Shown in pieces: positions 9,474 to 18,516 of a stretch of DNA of 64,000 nt (position 1 is the stretch's first letter; the number at the start of each line of letters is the position of its first letter). The notes beneath the pieces are model-generated. The model saw only the letters and a list, made by a program, of their open reading frames with translations, had not been told where the DNA came from and searched no databases. A program made the position numbers and the translations under genes. The stretch is from UBA4810 sp002479215. GTDB taxonomy: Bacteria; Desulfobacterota; Syntrophia; Syntrophales; Smithellaceae. The DNA is taken from contig JBEKVB010000011.1 in NCBI GenBank assembly GCA_049514435.1, forward strand, positions 38,884 through 102,883, in the 5' to 3' direction.

Positions 9474-10776
9474 TGATATTGCTATACGTATCAGCAATCT
9501 GGGCAAATGTTACCAGATTTACGATACCCCTCGTGACCGGCTCAAGCAATTTGTTGCTCCCCGTTTGCAAAGGCTTTTCGGACAGTCTCCCAAACAATAT
9601 TTCCGCGAGTTCTGGGCGCTTAAGGATGTCTCTTTTGAAGTAAAGAAAGGCGAGACGGTGGGCATAATCGGACGCAATGGTTCGGGCAAATCTACTATAC
9701 TGCAATCTATCTGCGGCATACTGACTCCAACTATTGGTAAAGTAGAGACTAACGGTCGCATATCAGCTTTGTTGGAACTGGGCTCCGGATTCAACCCGGA
9801 GTTCACCGGCCGCGAAAACGTATACATGAACGCCGCACTCTTGGGGTTGAGCAGGGATGAGATCGACAATCGCTTTGATGATATAGCTTCCTTTGCCGAT
9901 ATTGGCGAGTTCATTGAACAGCCAATAAAGACATATTCGTCAGGGATGTTTGTGAGATTGGCGTTTGCAGTAGCAGTAACGGTTGATCCGGACATATTGA
10001 TTGTAGATGAAGCGCTGAGTGTCGGGGATATACGATTTCAATTAAAGTGTCATCGAAAGTTTGAAGAATTTCGCGAAAAGAATAAAACGATCCTTTTTGT
10101 TTCACATTCTACAAGCGATGTTGTTCGTCTGTGCAACAGAGCTATATGGCTGGACAATGGTATGATTCGCAAGTCAGGAATATCAAAAAATGTAGTGGAA
10201 GAATACCATGCGTGGATGGTGCATGATACGGGACTGCAGCAAGCGATTGTTGCAATGACTGATGCATTGAAAAATAAGGGGAATGAGTATGATTTAGTTC
10301 CTGTGCCGGTCAATGCTTGTATAACCGGCGAGGGAGGCGCAACCGTTGATGCAGTAGGCTTTTTTACGGAAGATAATAAGAGAATTACATTGCTTGATGG
10401 ACCAAAAAACGTGAAGATTGTTTTTCGCGTAAATGCAAAAGTAATGATTGACAACCCTTATGTCGGTTTCCATATTATTAACATTAAAGGTTTAAGAATA
10501 ATAGGTTCCAATAATCATGTTTTGGGGCAAGAAATGGCTAGAATAGACGCAGGTGATACTGTTTTAGTAAATTTTTCTTTTCTCTTTCCTGAAATAGAAA
10601 ACGGGACCTATTTCGTTGCACTTGGCGTTAATGATGGCACAATGCAAACTCATATTCGTCATCAGTATATAGCAGATGCGTATGAGTTTCAGTTTAACAG
10701 CATGAGTCTATTGCAGCGCCAGGCTGTGTTATTTAAGCTAAATCATTGTTCTGTTGATGTGAGTTCTTGTTGTTGA
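9463..10776 (+). CDS. wzt: O-antigen ABC exporter, ATPase subunit with C-terminal glycan-binding domain
   Basis: A 437-residue Wzt. The nucleotide-binding domain (about residues 1-240) has Walker A GIIGRNGSGKST, the signature YSSGMFVRLAFAV and Walker B DILIVDEALSVGD. The remaining 180 residues form a beta-rich domain of the Wzt C-terminal type (around VKIVFRVNAKVMIDNPYVGF), which in studied systems recognises the capped non-reducing end of the O-antigen. An upstream extension of the frame to 9397 exists, but the ATG at 9463 follows an AAAGGA site and overlaps the end of wzm by 11 bases, as usual. The presence of this domain predicts that a terminal modification, likely a methyl group, licenses export. 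Confidence 0.92.
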   Translation: MSSNDIAIRISNLGKCYQIYDTPRDRLKQFVAPRLQRLFGQSPKQYFREFWALKDVSFEVKKGETVGIIGRNGSGKSTILQSICGILTPTIGKVETNGRISALLELGSGFNPEFTGRENVYMNAALLGLSRDEIDNRFDDIASFADIGEFIEQPIKTYSSGMFVRLAFAVAVTVDPDILIVDEALSVGDIRFQLKCHRKFEEFREKNKTILFVSHSTSDVVRLCNRAIWLDNGMIRKSGISKNVVEEYHAWMVHDTGLQQAIVAMTDALKNKGNEYDLVPVPVNACITGEGGATVDAVGFFTEDNKRITLLDGPKNVKIVFRVNAKVMIDNPYVGFHIINIKGLRIIGSNNHVLGQEMARIDAGDTVLVNFSFLFPEIENGTYFVALGVNDGTMQTHIRHQYIADAYEFQFNSMSLLQRQAVLFKLNHCSVDVSSCC

Positions 10777-10857
10777 TCAATGTGCGGTTAATAGGCTTCT
10801 GGCCACGTCGATTTGATAAATTTTGACGGAGTTTTTTTGCAATAATTAAGGAAGTAA

Positions 10858-11589
10858 ATGATACAAGATAAAGATACCGGCTTATTAGACTATAAAAAGC
10901 GACCTATTTCTGCAGCTGGATATGATATGTCGTTTAGTAGAATTCTGGTTTTCTTTCTCTTCCATATTAACTGGTTAAAATATGTGTATCATTGGTGGAA
11001 AACTTTATCTATATATAAGAATTGGTCCGCAATTGACTTATGCTTGCCATGGTATAATTATGGAGGAATAAACTGGGTTAAGAGTTATGTTAAAAAACAT
11101 ATGAAAGTTTTTGAATACGGTACAGGAGGGTCAACATTATTTTATGCAGATTCAGTAGCAGAATTGGTTTCAGTAGAACACAATAAAAATTGGTATGATA
11201 AAATTGTAAGACGCTTAGAAAAAAGACATAACGCTAAAGTGTATCTGCAAGAACCAGAATTTATTGATAATCAAGCAAGATTAACAGAATATATTTCAAA
11301 AACATTTAGCGAGTATCAAAATTATAGTTTTGAAAAGTATGTGAGGACGATTGAAAGGTATCCTGATAACTATTTTGATCTGGTTGTAATAGATGGGAGG
11401 TGTCGCCCAATGTGCCTATCAATATCTCTTAAAAAAGTTAAAAAGGGCGGCTGGATACTATTTGATAATTCGGAAAGATATCATTATCAAAATGCAATTA
11501 ATAGTTTGAAATGTAGAAGAAAAAAAGTATTTTTCGGTTTTGGGCCGTTTCTGAAATCATTTTGGAATACAATGATTATAAAACCATAA
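10858..11589 (+). CDS. SAM-dependent methyltransferase-like protein
   Basis: A 243-residue protein with a Rossmann methyltransferase core. Motif I is KVFEYGTGGSTLFYA, strand 2 ends in the acidic LVSVEHNKNWYD, and FDLVVIDGRCRPMC followed by KKGGWILFDNSERY are the later strands. The first 80 residues are Trp- and Tyr-rich and basic and may touch the membrane. It directly follows wzt, where chain-capping methyltransferases are often encoded; a capping role is a reasonable guess, not shown. The gene is A+T-rich compared with wzm and wzt. Confidence 0.6.
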   Translation: MIQDKDTGLLDYKKRPISAAGYDMSFSRILVFFLFHINWLKYVYHWWKTLSIYKNWSAIDLCLPWYNYGGINWVKSYVKKHMKVFEYGTGGSTLFYADSVAELVSVEHNKNWYDKIVRRLEKRHNAKVYLQEPEFIDNQARLTEYISKTFSEYQNYSFEKYVRTIERYPDNYFDLVVIDGRCRPMCLSISLKKVKKGGWILFDNSERYHYQNAINSLKCRRKKVFFGFGPFLKSFWNTMIIKP

Positions 11590-11596
11590 GAAAATT

Positions 11597-13771
11597 ATGC
11601 GAAGCCAAGCTCAAGATTACAATAAATTTTCCAACCGGATTCTTAGAAACTTTGTAAAGAAATGCGATCTATTTGTCGACGTTGGTGCTAGGGACGGCTA
11701 TTATTCCCTGCTTGCGGCTAAGGCAAAAAAAGATATCAGAATTATTGCCGTTGAACCGATAGCGGAAAATTTCAAGGTTTTAAACAAAAACGTTATTCAC
11801 AATAATATCGGTACGGCACGCGCAAAGTGCATTAATTCCGCTGTTTCGTCCAGCTCAGGAAAAATTAAGCTTTACAAATCCAAGGCATCAGATAACAGCA
11901 GTGTTCTCCCCCCCCCCAATGCCGCTACATTAGAACAACTAGAAGTACGCTCTGTAAGTTTGGATGATCTCCTAAAAAATGAGCAGTATAAAAGCCTTTT
12001 TATCAAGACGGATACAGAAGGAAATGAAATGGAGGTGCTGAAGGGACTATCGGCAACCTTAAAAAAATGTGACGCTGTCACAATTTTATTGGAAATGAAT
12101 CCGAAGTTGTTCAAGCTAGCTGGGACTAGTTGTGAAGAGGTGACAGAATATTTAGCAGCAAAAGGCTTCAGCGTTTACGGTATAGATGATCGGGAAAGCA
12201 AATATTATCCTCTCAATGTAGCGGATAATTTATACAAATTAGAGACAGAACATCCTTTTTTTAACGCGCTTTGCGTTAAAAAAGAAAAATCCTTATCGGT
12301 TGCTTTTTTTTCCCATAGTGCAATTCTGGCAGGTGCGGAAAGAAGTTTAGCCGATTTAGTGGAGGATTTGTGTAATGACTCCGTACTGTGCTCTGTTCTA
12401 TTGCCGTCTGACGGACCACTAAAAGATGTCCTTCTTGATAAAGGAGCGGCTGTGTATGTGTTACCAGAATACATACACTGGTGGGCAGACGGCAATAGTT
12501 CTTTCAACGAAAAGACGCAAAAACTTCAACTTGCCCAGTCGATGATGGCCACGGTTACTGGAGCCATGCCGATTCTGCAGCGGCTAAGGCCTGACATTAT
12601 TTATACACAGACGATTGTCGCGCCTTGGGGCGCGTTGTGCGCTGAAATTCTGTCGATTCCGCACGTGCTTTCAGTCTGTGAATACGGCGAACTCGACCTT
12701 CATTTTAAATTTTATTTTGGTTTCCGAGAGAGTATCAAGGCTTTATATGACAGCAGTAAGGCAGTGTTTAGCATTACGAAATCGGTCAAGAACGTAGTTT
12801 TCAAGGGGATAAGTGATAAAGATAATAAGATTGAAGTTGTGTACAGAAGCGTCCGGCTAGTGTTGGATAACGATCTTGATATCACACCGCAAAATTATGA
12901 TTATAAGAATAGATCCGAGATAAAAATAGCGATTTTTGGAACGATCTATGAAGGGAAAGGACAGGAAGATATCGTGCGGGCCGGCATTGAGCTGATGAAA
13001 AGAGGGCTTAAGATAAAAGTTTATATTATCGGACATTCAGTCCCACATTATTTAGCGTTTATTAAAGACTTCATCAGCGTCAGTGCATATAAAGAAAATT
13101 TTATTATCAAAGATTTTGTTAACGACCCGATTAAACATATGAAGGAAATGGATATTGTCGTTTCGTGTTCCAGAAGCGAGGCTCTTGGAAGAACACTATT
13201 TGAAGCAATATTGTTAGATAAGCCCATTGTTTATTCTGATTCGGGAGGTCCAAAGGAAATCTTTACCAATAAAAAACACGGTTTGGCCTATAAATGCGCG
13301 GATGAGCATAGTCTAGTTGAAAAGTTATTATTTGTGATGGATCACCCCGACAAAACGAGACAAAGAGTGCAAGCTGCAAAGGAATATGTATTAAAGAATT
13401 TTAATCCGGGGAACTACTCCGGGAAAATTGAATCTCGCTTAAAACAAATAAAAGGCACAAAAATTGAGACGAGTCACAGCGTGCAGGCATTATTCAGTGT
13501 TGATTTCCTGGCCGATGCACTGCAGGGTGAATTTGAGAGAAGAGATGCCGAGATTGCAGAGCGCGAAAGGCAGATCGCCAGTCTCAACCAAGCGGTGGTC
13601 GAACGTGACGGGCAGATCACCCAAATCACCTCAAGCAATTCATGGAAGATGACGCTTCCGTTGCGGGAAGCCAGGCGGTGGTCGACGAATCCGATGTCAC
13701 AAACCAAACGCTATTGGAGGGAGGCGACAAAACTTGCCAAGTCGTTTTATATGCGCCTATTTCTGATCTAA
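11597..13771 (+). CDS. FkbM methyltransferase fused to a family 4 glycosyltransferase
   Basis: A 724-residue bifunctional protein. Residues 1-225 are an FkbM-type methyltransferase (DLFVDVGARDGYYS, IIAVEPIAENF, IKTDTEGNEMEVLKG). Residues 230-625 form a GT-B glycosyltransferase of family 4, with the acceptor-domain SHSAILAGAERSL and the donor-site EALGRTLFEAILLDKPIVYS. The C-terminus has a predicted coiled coil (repeated EIAERERQIASLNQ) ending in SSNSWKMTLPLREARRW, a tail also seen elsewhere in this locus. A run of ten C bases at 11908-11917 lies in the methyltransferase part; loss of one base brings a TAG at 11931 and gain of one a TGA at 11965, so slippage would silence both domains. The sugar linked is unknown. 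Confidence 0.8.
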   Translation: MRSQAQDYNKFSNRILRNFVKKCDLFVDVGARDGYYSLLAAKAKKDIRIIAVEPIAENFKVLNKNVIHNNIGTARAKCINSAVSSSSGKIKLYKSKASDNSSVLPPPNAATLEQLEVRSVSLDDLLKNEQYKSLFIKTDTEGNEMEVLKGLSATLKKCDAVTILLEMNPKLFKLAGTSCEEVTEYLAAKGFSVYGIDDRESKYYPLNVADNLYKLETEHPFFNALCVKKEKSLSVAFFSHSAILAGAERSLADLVEDLCNDSVLCSVLLPSDGPLKDVLLDKGAAVYVLPEYIHWWADGNSSFNEKTQKLQLAQSMMATVTGAMPILQRLRPDIIYTQTIVAPWGALCAEILSIPHVLSVCEYGELDLHFKFYFGFRESIKALYDSSKAVFSITKSVKNVVFKGISDKDNKIEVVYRSVRLVLDNDLDITPQNYDYKNRSEIKIAIFGTIYEGKGQEDIVRAGIELMKRGLKIKVYIIGHSVPHYLAFIKDFISVSAYKENFIIKDFVNDPIKHMKEMDIVVSCSRSEALGRTLFEAILLDKPIVYSDSGGPKEIFTNKKHGLAYKCADEHSLVEKLLFVMDHPDKTRQRVQAAKEYVLKNFNPGNYSGKIESRLKQIKGTKIETSHSVQALFSVDFLADALQGEFERRDAEIAERERQIASLNQAVVERDGQITQITSSNSWKMTLPLREARRWSTNPMSQTKRYWREATKLAKSFYMRLFLI
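11908..11917 (+). repeat. Homopolymeric C10 tract inside a coding region
   Basis: Ten consecutive C bases, coding for the end of Leu plus three Pro, in an otherwise A+T-rich gene. Tracts of this length are known contingency sites for slipped-strand phase variation in surface-glycan genes. Confidence 0.9.
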
Positions 13772-13952
13772 CAAAGAAAAAAAGGTGTACGGGTTTTATT
13801 TGGCAAATCACACACAGGGGTAAGTGGTTCTCGGTGAAAAAGGAATCGTATACCCCGGCAAAGCCAGCGATATATGACTTTTTCCATTCGTTTAATGGAG
13901 CGATTATGATCCATGGAATTAAAGAGAGATAAATCAGTACCGAAAGAAACTG

Positions 13953-13993
13953 CAAATTGGTTGGGAGCGATGGTTAGTTGTGTAAAGGTCTCG
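13953..13993 (+). repeat. 5' border repeat, copy A
   Basis: These 41 bases match 30887-30927 at 35 positions without gaps. Here the segment sits just before the methyltransferase-glycosyltransferase fusion gene at 13999; the other copy lies at the start of an unrelated membrane-protein gene. In this copy the reading MVSCVKVSLP from ATG 13971 stops at once, while the other copy encodes MVSCAKISS and continues, so copy A may be a stranded gene start. Confidence 0.85.
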
Positions 13994-13998
13994 CTACC

Positions 13999-16575
13999 AT
14001 GAACCCAAACAGTTTAATTACAGCAGCATCATTTACACCGGACTCACTTCAATATCCGGATGCATGGGTGGGGCATTTGCCTTTTGCAGCGTGGGTGATC
14101 CAAGAGCTTTCACCAAAGATATTTGTTGAGCTTGGCACGCATAGTGGAAATTCCTATTTTTCGTTCTGCCAATCAGTTATCGAAGCAGGCATTTCAACAA
14201 AATGTTATGCCGTTGATACATGGCAAGGCGATGAACATGCCGAGAAATATGGCGAAGAGATTTTCGCCAAAGTTAACGCGCATAATCAGGAACATTATGC
14301 CGGATTCTCCAGGCTGCTACGGATGCTGTTTGATGATGCAGTGGCCTATTTTGCGGCTGAATCCATAGAACTGTTGCACATTGATGGGCTACATACCTAT
14401 GTAGCAGTTCGCCATGATTTTGAAACTTGGCTGCCAAAATTAGCGCCCGGTGCAGTGGTTATATTTCACGACACCAATGTTCGTAAGAAAAATTTTGGTG
14501 TTTGGAAGCTGTGGGAAGAACTGCAAGCGCGTTACCCGAATAATTTGGAGTTTTCACATTCTCAAGGGCTTGGAATATTGCAACTAAATAACGCGCCAGA
14601 TGATAAGAGGCTGGAATGGCTGCAACCCGATTCCCCCGAAAAGCTTCACTTGATAAACTACTTTACCGCGTTGGGTTCACGGCAATTGGAACGTTATGAG
14701 TTAAACGAACTAAAGCAGCACGCTGCCAGCCTCAACCAAGCGGTGACACTTGCCAGCCTGATTATAAATAGCAATTCTTGGCGTTTAACTAAGCCGCTAC
14801 GGTTTCTTGGCCGGGTGCTGAGAGGTGAATTGAAAACAGCGATCGCGCCCTTCACGGGAATACGTACGAAGCGTGTTGCAAAAACAATGCGTCAAGCACG
14901 CAATGCGGCTGGTTATGTAATACGAGGGGATTTCGATGGTCTGATCAAGCGAATCAGGGCACGTAAACAAGATACGGTCATCGCTAGCATTCAAATCACT
15001 TCTGTTAAGCCCCATGATCTGACGTGCTGGGGCATCATGGCAACGCAGCACTCTTTATTCATCGCACACCTTATTGCGGACCGTTTGCGAGGGCATGGCT
15101 GGAAAGTCGATATTATGACTAAAGCTCCAGCAGGCTTTCACCATGATTGGTATGTGGTGATATGCCCGCAGATGTTTAAAAAACTTCCGCCACGGGATAA
15201 GCGCATCGTCTTTCAGATGGAGCAGTCCGTGAGTTCGCGTTGGTGGACGGATGCTTATCTTGAGACGTTAGAGAGCTCACTTGCTGTGTTGGAATATGCC
15301 CTCGTAAATCTTGATTTCATGGCAAGTAAGGGAGTTGCTTACCCGCATGTGCACTACCTTCCTGTTGGCGCATCGGCGAACTATGGTGATTCAATACGCA
15401 CCTCCGAGAAAATCTGTGACATTTTGTTTTATGGTGATAGCAATAGTTCCCCGCGCCGTCGAGAAATGCTCGATACCTTAAGGCAGCACTTCAACGTGCG
15501 AGTAGTGAACGAGGTTTTCAGTCACGACATGTTGGAGATCATCAAGCAGGCGCGGTTGGTCATTAACCTGCATTATTACGAGAACGCGTTGCTAGAGATG
15601 CCTCGCATTCAGGAGTGCCTGACACTAGGTGTGCCTGTGGTGTCTGAGACAGCACAAGATCAGGAAGATTATCCTGAACTGGTTGGTGCCGTGCGGTTTT
15701 TTGAGCAAGGATCAATTCCTGCCATGTTAAATGCCGTCAAGGCTGCGCTGGAATATCCTGTACCGACAGAGAAGATTGCGGAGTCTGTAGAGCTAAGTGT
15801 GCAGCGCTTTGCATTTATGTTCGATCGCTTCTTGGTTGCAATGGGTTTTCTCCCGACTTCGCATGTAAATCACATGAGCCTGCCTCTACCAAATCTCGCT
15901 GACCGCGTTGCGCTTTCTTTGCCTGAAATAATTGCCCGTAGACGTATTTTCGAGACGGAGCGACCAGCTGGCTGCATGGTGTTCGATGGGATACGCCGAC
16001 GTCCAGGGTGGATAGGGTGTGGCCTGAGTTACAGGACACTCGCTCAGCACGCGATGAAGCAAGGCAAGAGTCAACTTAACGTCATGGAAGACGATGTTCT
16101 GTTGCCTCCTGATTTCGAAGTCAAGATGGCTGTTGTGCATGAATTTCTCGATGCCAGAACTGGCAAATGGGATGTGTTTGCTGGCGTCATCGCCTCACTA
16201 TACCCTGATGCGAAAATTCTTTCCGTGGATGTGTTCAAGGACATTACCTTCGTCACCATTAACAAAATGACCAGCATGGTTTGCAACATCTACAATGAGA
16301 AAGCCCTGCGTCTTTTAGCATCTTGGGATCCTGATAACCTAGATGCAGACTCCAATACTATCGATCGCTATCTCGAGAGTCAGGCTGATTTTCGATTCGT
16401 CGTGACACTTCCATTTTTAGTCAGACATCGCGAAGAAGTTCATTCAACCCTGTGGGGCGTTCAGAACACCCAATACATTGACATGATCGCAAACAGCGAA
16501 CAATCGTTGAAAAGCATGGTTTTAGCTCAGCACTATAGCATCCAAAGCGTGAAAACTAGCCCGGATATTTCATAA
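13999..16575 (+). CDS. Three-part fusion: methyltransferase, GT-B glycosyltransferase, family 25-like glycosyltransferase
   Basis: An 858-residue protein with three modules. Residues about 15-200 are a class I methyltransferase (IFVELGTHSGNSYFSF, LLHIDGLHTYVAVRHDFE, VVIFHDTNVRKKNFGVWKLW). A coiled stretch follows, ending in SNSWRLTKPLRFLG near residue 260. Residues about 320-600 are GT-B-like (DILFYGDSNSSPRRREML, then LTLGVPVVSETAQDQEDYPE). The last 230 residues resemble family 25 LPS galactosyltransferases (WIGCGLSYRTLAQHAMKQGK followed by the acidic VMEDDVLLPPDF). An in-frame TTG at 13978 gives seven extra residues; the ATG is preferred. The gene ends exactly where a transaldolase remnant begins, so it probably arrived as a cassette. 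It may transfer and methylate successive sugars. Confidence 0.72.
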   Translation: MNPNSLITAASFTPDSLQYPDAWVGHLPFAAWVIQELSPKIFVELGTHSGNSYFSFCQSVIEAGISTKCYAVDTWQGDEHAEKYGEEIFAKVNAHNQEHYAGFSRLLRMLFDDAVAYFAAESIELLHIDGLHTYVAVRHDFETWLPKLAPGAVVIFHDTNVRKKNFGVWKLWEELQARYPNNLEFSHSQGLGILQLNNAPDDKRLEWLQPDSPEKLHLINYFTALGSRQLERYELNELKQHAASLNQAVTLASLIINSNSWRLTKPLRFLGRVLRGELKTAIAPFTGIRTKRVAKTMRQARNAAGYVIRGDFDGLIKRIRARKQDTVIASIQITSVKPHDLTCWGIMATQHSLFIAHLIADRLRGHGWKVDIMTKAPAGFHHDWYVVICPQMFKKLPPRDKRIVFQMEQSVSSRWWTDAYLETLESSLAVLEYALVNLDFMASKGVAYPHVHYLPVGASANYGDSIRTSEKICDILFYGDSNSSPRRREMLDTLRQHFNVRVVNEVFSHDMLEIIKQARLVINLHYYENALLEMPRIQECLTLGVPVVSETAQDQEDYPELVGAVRFFEQGSIPAMLNAVKAALEYPVPTEKIAESVELSVQRFAFMFDRFLVAMGFLPTSHVNHMSLPLPNLADRVALSLPEIIARRRIFETERPAGCMVFDGIRRRPGWIGCGLSYRTLAQHAMKQGKSQLNVMEDDVLLPPDFEVKMAVVHEFLDARTGKWDVFAGVIASLYPDAKILSVDVFKDITFVTINKMTSMVCNIYNEKALRLLASWDPDNLDADSNTIDRYLESQADFRFVVTLPFLVRHREEVHSTLWGVQNTQYIDMIANSEQSLKSMVLAQHYSIQSVKTSPDIS

Positions 16576-16749
16576 ATGATCGCCCACACTCGCGAATTGC
16601 TCAATATCTTCCAGGCAGATGAGATTGGTTGCCAGGTGATCACCGTTACCAACGATATTCTCAAGAAATTGTCCTTGGTCGGTTTCGATCTCGACACCTA
16701 TTCTTTGGATACTGTGAAAATATTTTACAATGACGTAATGGCTGCATGA
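16576..16749 (+). pseudogene. C-terminal remnant of a transaldolase gene
   Basis: A 57-codon frame beginning with the ATG directly after the stop of the upstream fusion gene, in the same frame. Its product TRELLNIFQADEIGC, then ITVTNDILKKLSL and YSLDTVKIFYND, matches the end of bacterial transaldolases, which are about 320 residues long. The catalytic part is absent, so it cannot be active. The sharp junction says that insertion of the fusion gene removed the front of a transaldolase gene. Transaldolase-like genes do occur in some LPS loci. Confidence 0.75.
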
Positions 16750-16800
16750 TTTAAACTATGAAGTCACGGATAAAAACTTGATTTAATAGGTAGGTTTTTC

Positions 16801-17610
16801 GTGAAAAAAAGTATTGCTATTCTAATCGTCAATTTTAAATCACCCGCCCTGCTAAAGACATCAGGATGCAAATGAATAGCTCTAGTAAACCCGGCTGCGT
16901 TTCTGGAACCAGATTGGTGAAACAAAATGCTTTCTGCTGCAAAAGCTCATCCCGATTCATTTTTTACATCTTGTCATGTGCAGGCTGCAAATCATGAAAT
17001 ACTTGACGGCGATGGGGATACGATGCATGCAAGTGGGATGGCTTGGCGGGAAGGACATGGTCAACCCATATCACAGGGTGCAATTGAACCCAGAGAGATA
17101 TTTTCTCCCTGCGCGGCGGCAACACTTCATCGGCGCGATGCATTGGAAGCGGTGGGCGGATTTGACGAAGACTTCTTTTGCTATTTCGAGGATGTCGATC
17201 TTGGCTTCCGGCTGCGTTTGGCCGGTCATTGCTGGTTGCTGGTTCCGAATGCGGTGGCATATCATGTTGGATCCGCAACAACAGGAGGGCGGCACGGTGA
17301 TTTTGCTGTTTATCATGGTCAACGGAATCTGGTTTGGACGTATATGAAGAATATGCCGGGCGCGCTTTTTTGGCTACTGCTTCCTGCGCACATCGCCCTC
17401 AATCTTGTAACCATTATCTTGTTTTTTCTGTTGGGACAAGGTGCGGTAATCTTGAAGGCAAAATGGAACGCATTCTGCGGTATTCCCCGTATGTGGAAGA
17501 AGCGGCGTGATATTCAGGGAAACCGTCGCGCTTCCGTAGGTGAAATTTGGCAGGTGCTGGATAAAAGTTTTTTCCCTCTTTTGTTCAGAAGCAAGCGAAG
17601 GTATATATAG
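16801..17610 (+). pseudogene. Decayed family 2 glycosyltransferase
   Basis: One frame holds the whole relic. GTG 16801 starts KKSIAILIVNFKSPALL, a normal GT2 beginning, which ends at TGA 16873. Directly after it come LVNPAAFLEPDW and a second TGA at 16918, then a long open part from 16927 with AAKAHPD, ALEAVGGFDEDFFCYFEDVD, LGFRLRLAGH and two membrane helices. About 60 residues that normally bind the nucleotide are missing between the first two pieces. The 227-residue open part lacks the donor site and should be inactive even if made. The next glycosyltransferase starts one base after it. Confidence 0.8.
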
Positions 17611-18516
17611 ATGTCTTGTGTATCCGCTATTATTGTCAACTACAACGCCGGTCATCTATTGAATGAGGCTGTAAACTCGCTGTTATGCTCGGCGGTTGTT
17701 GCCAAAGTGTTTGTCATCGATAACGGTTCTAGAGATCACAGTATGGATGAGTTAGAGAGCCTTACTAATTCACAATCACGTCTTATAAGCATTTACAATA
17801 AAGCAAATCTTGGTTTTGCCAAGGCCTGTAATATCGCCATCGCCGCTGCCGGAAAAAACGATTATCTGCTTTTTCTGAATCCGGACTGTCTTATTGATAA
17901 AGATGCCCTGGCGACGTTATTGGACTGCATGAAATCATCACCGCAAGCCGGAATGGCCGGGCCACTAATTCTCAACCCGGATGGAACAGAGCAAGCAGGG
18001 GGGCGACGTGCCGTGCCGACACCATGGCGCTCTTTCACCCGCGCCTTTGGCCTGTCCAGATTTCGTGAACACTATCCCCGCCTCTTCTCGGATTTTCTGC
18101 TGCATCAACAACCCCTACCTGATTGCCCCACTGAGGTTGAAGCCGTTTCCGGCTCCTGCATGTTGGTAAGATACCACGCGCTATTGGATGTTGGCACCAT
18201 GGACGAGGGTTATTTCATGCACTGCGAAGACCTGGACTGGTGTATGCGCTTTCGCCAGAGGGGCTGGAAAATCATGTTTGTACCCGATGCCAGAATAGTT
18301 CATCACAAAGGGACTTGCAGCAAAACACGGCTGATTTTTGTGGAATGGCACAAACACAAGGGGATGATACGCTTCTATGACAAGTTTTTTCACCATCAGT
18401 ATCCCGGTGTTTTATTTTGGATTGTCGGAGCCGTTGTGTGGCTGAGGTTTAGCGCTTTAACCATTCATTATAGCGTCCGACATATCAGACAATGGCTGAC
18501 ACATGGTCACTTGTAA
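17611..18516 (+). CDS. Family 2 glycosyltransferase, rhamnosyltransferase-like
   Basis: A 301-residue GT2 enzyme: VSAIIVNYNAGHLLNEAVNS, FVIDNGSRDHSMDEL, NLGFAKACNIAI, the metal site LFLNPDCLID, then GTMDEGYFMHCEDLDWCMRF. A C-terminal hydrophobic segment (VLFWIVGAVVWLRFSAL) would place it at the membrane. It is complete, unlike its upstream neighbour, and overlaps the following epimerase-like gene by 14 bases. Its closest visible resemblance is to the WbbL group; linkage and sugar are unknown. Confidence 0.82.
   Translation: MSCVSAIIVNYNAGHLLNEAVNSLLCSAVVAKVFVIDNGSRDHSMDELESLTNSQSRLISIYNKANLGFAKACNIAIAAAGKNDYLLFLNPDCLIDKDALATLLDCMKSSPQAGMAGPLILNPDGTEQAGGRRAVPTPWRSFTRAFGLSRFREHYPRLFSDFLLHQQPLPDCPTEVEAVSGSCMLVRYHALLDVGTMDEGYFMHCEDLDWCMRFRQRGWKIMFVPDARIVHHKGTCSKTRLIFVEWHKHKGMIRFYDKFFHHQYPGVLFWIVGAVVWLRFSALTIHYSVRHIRQWLTHGHL

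Noticed and set aside
13642..13932. A 96-codon open frame on the + strand after the FkbM-GT4 gene
   Set aside because: Half of it overlaps the real gene in another frame, the rest resembles nothing and has no ribosome site.
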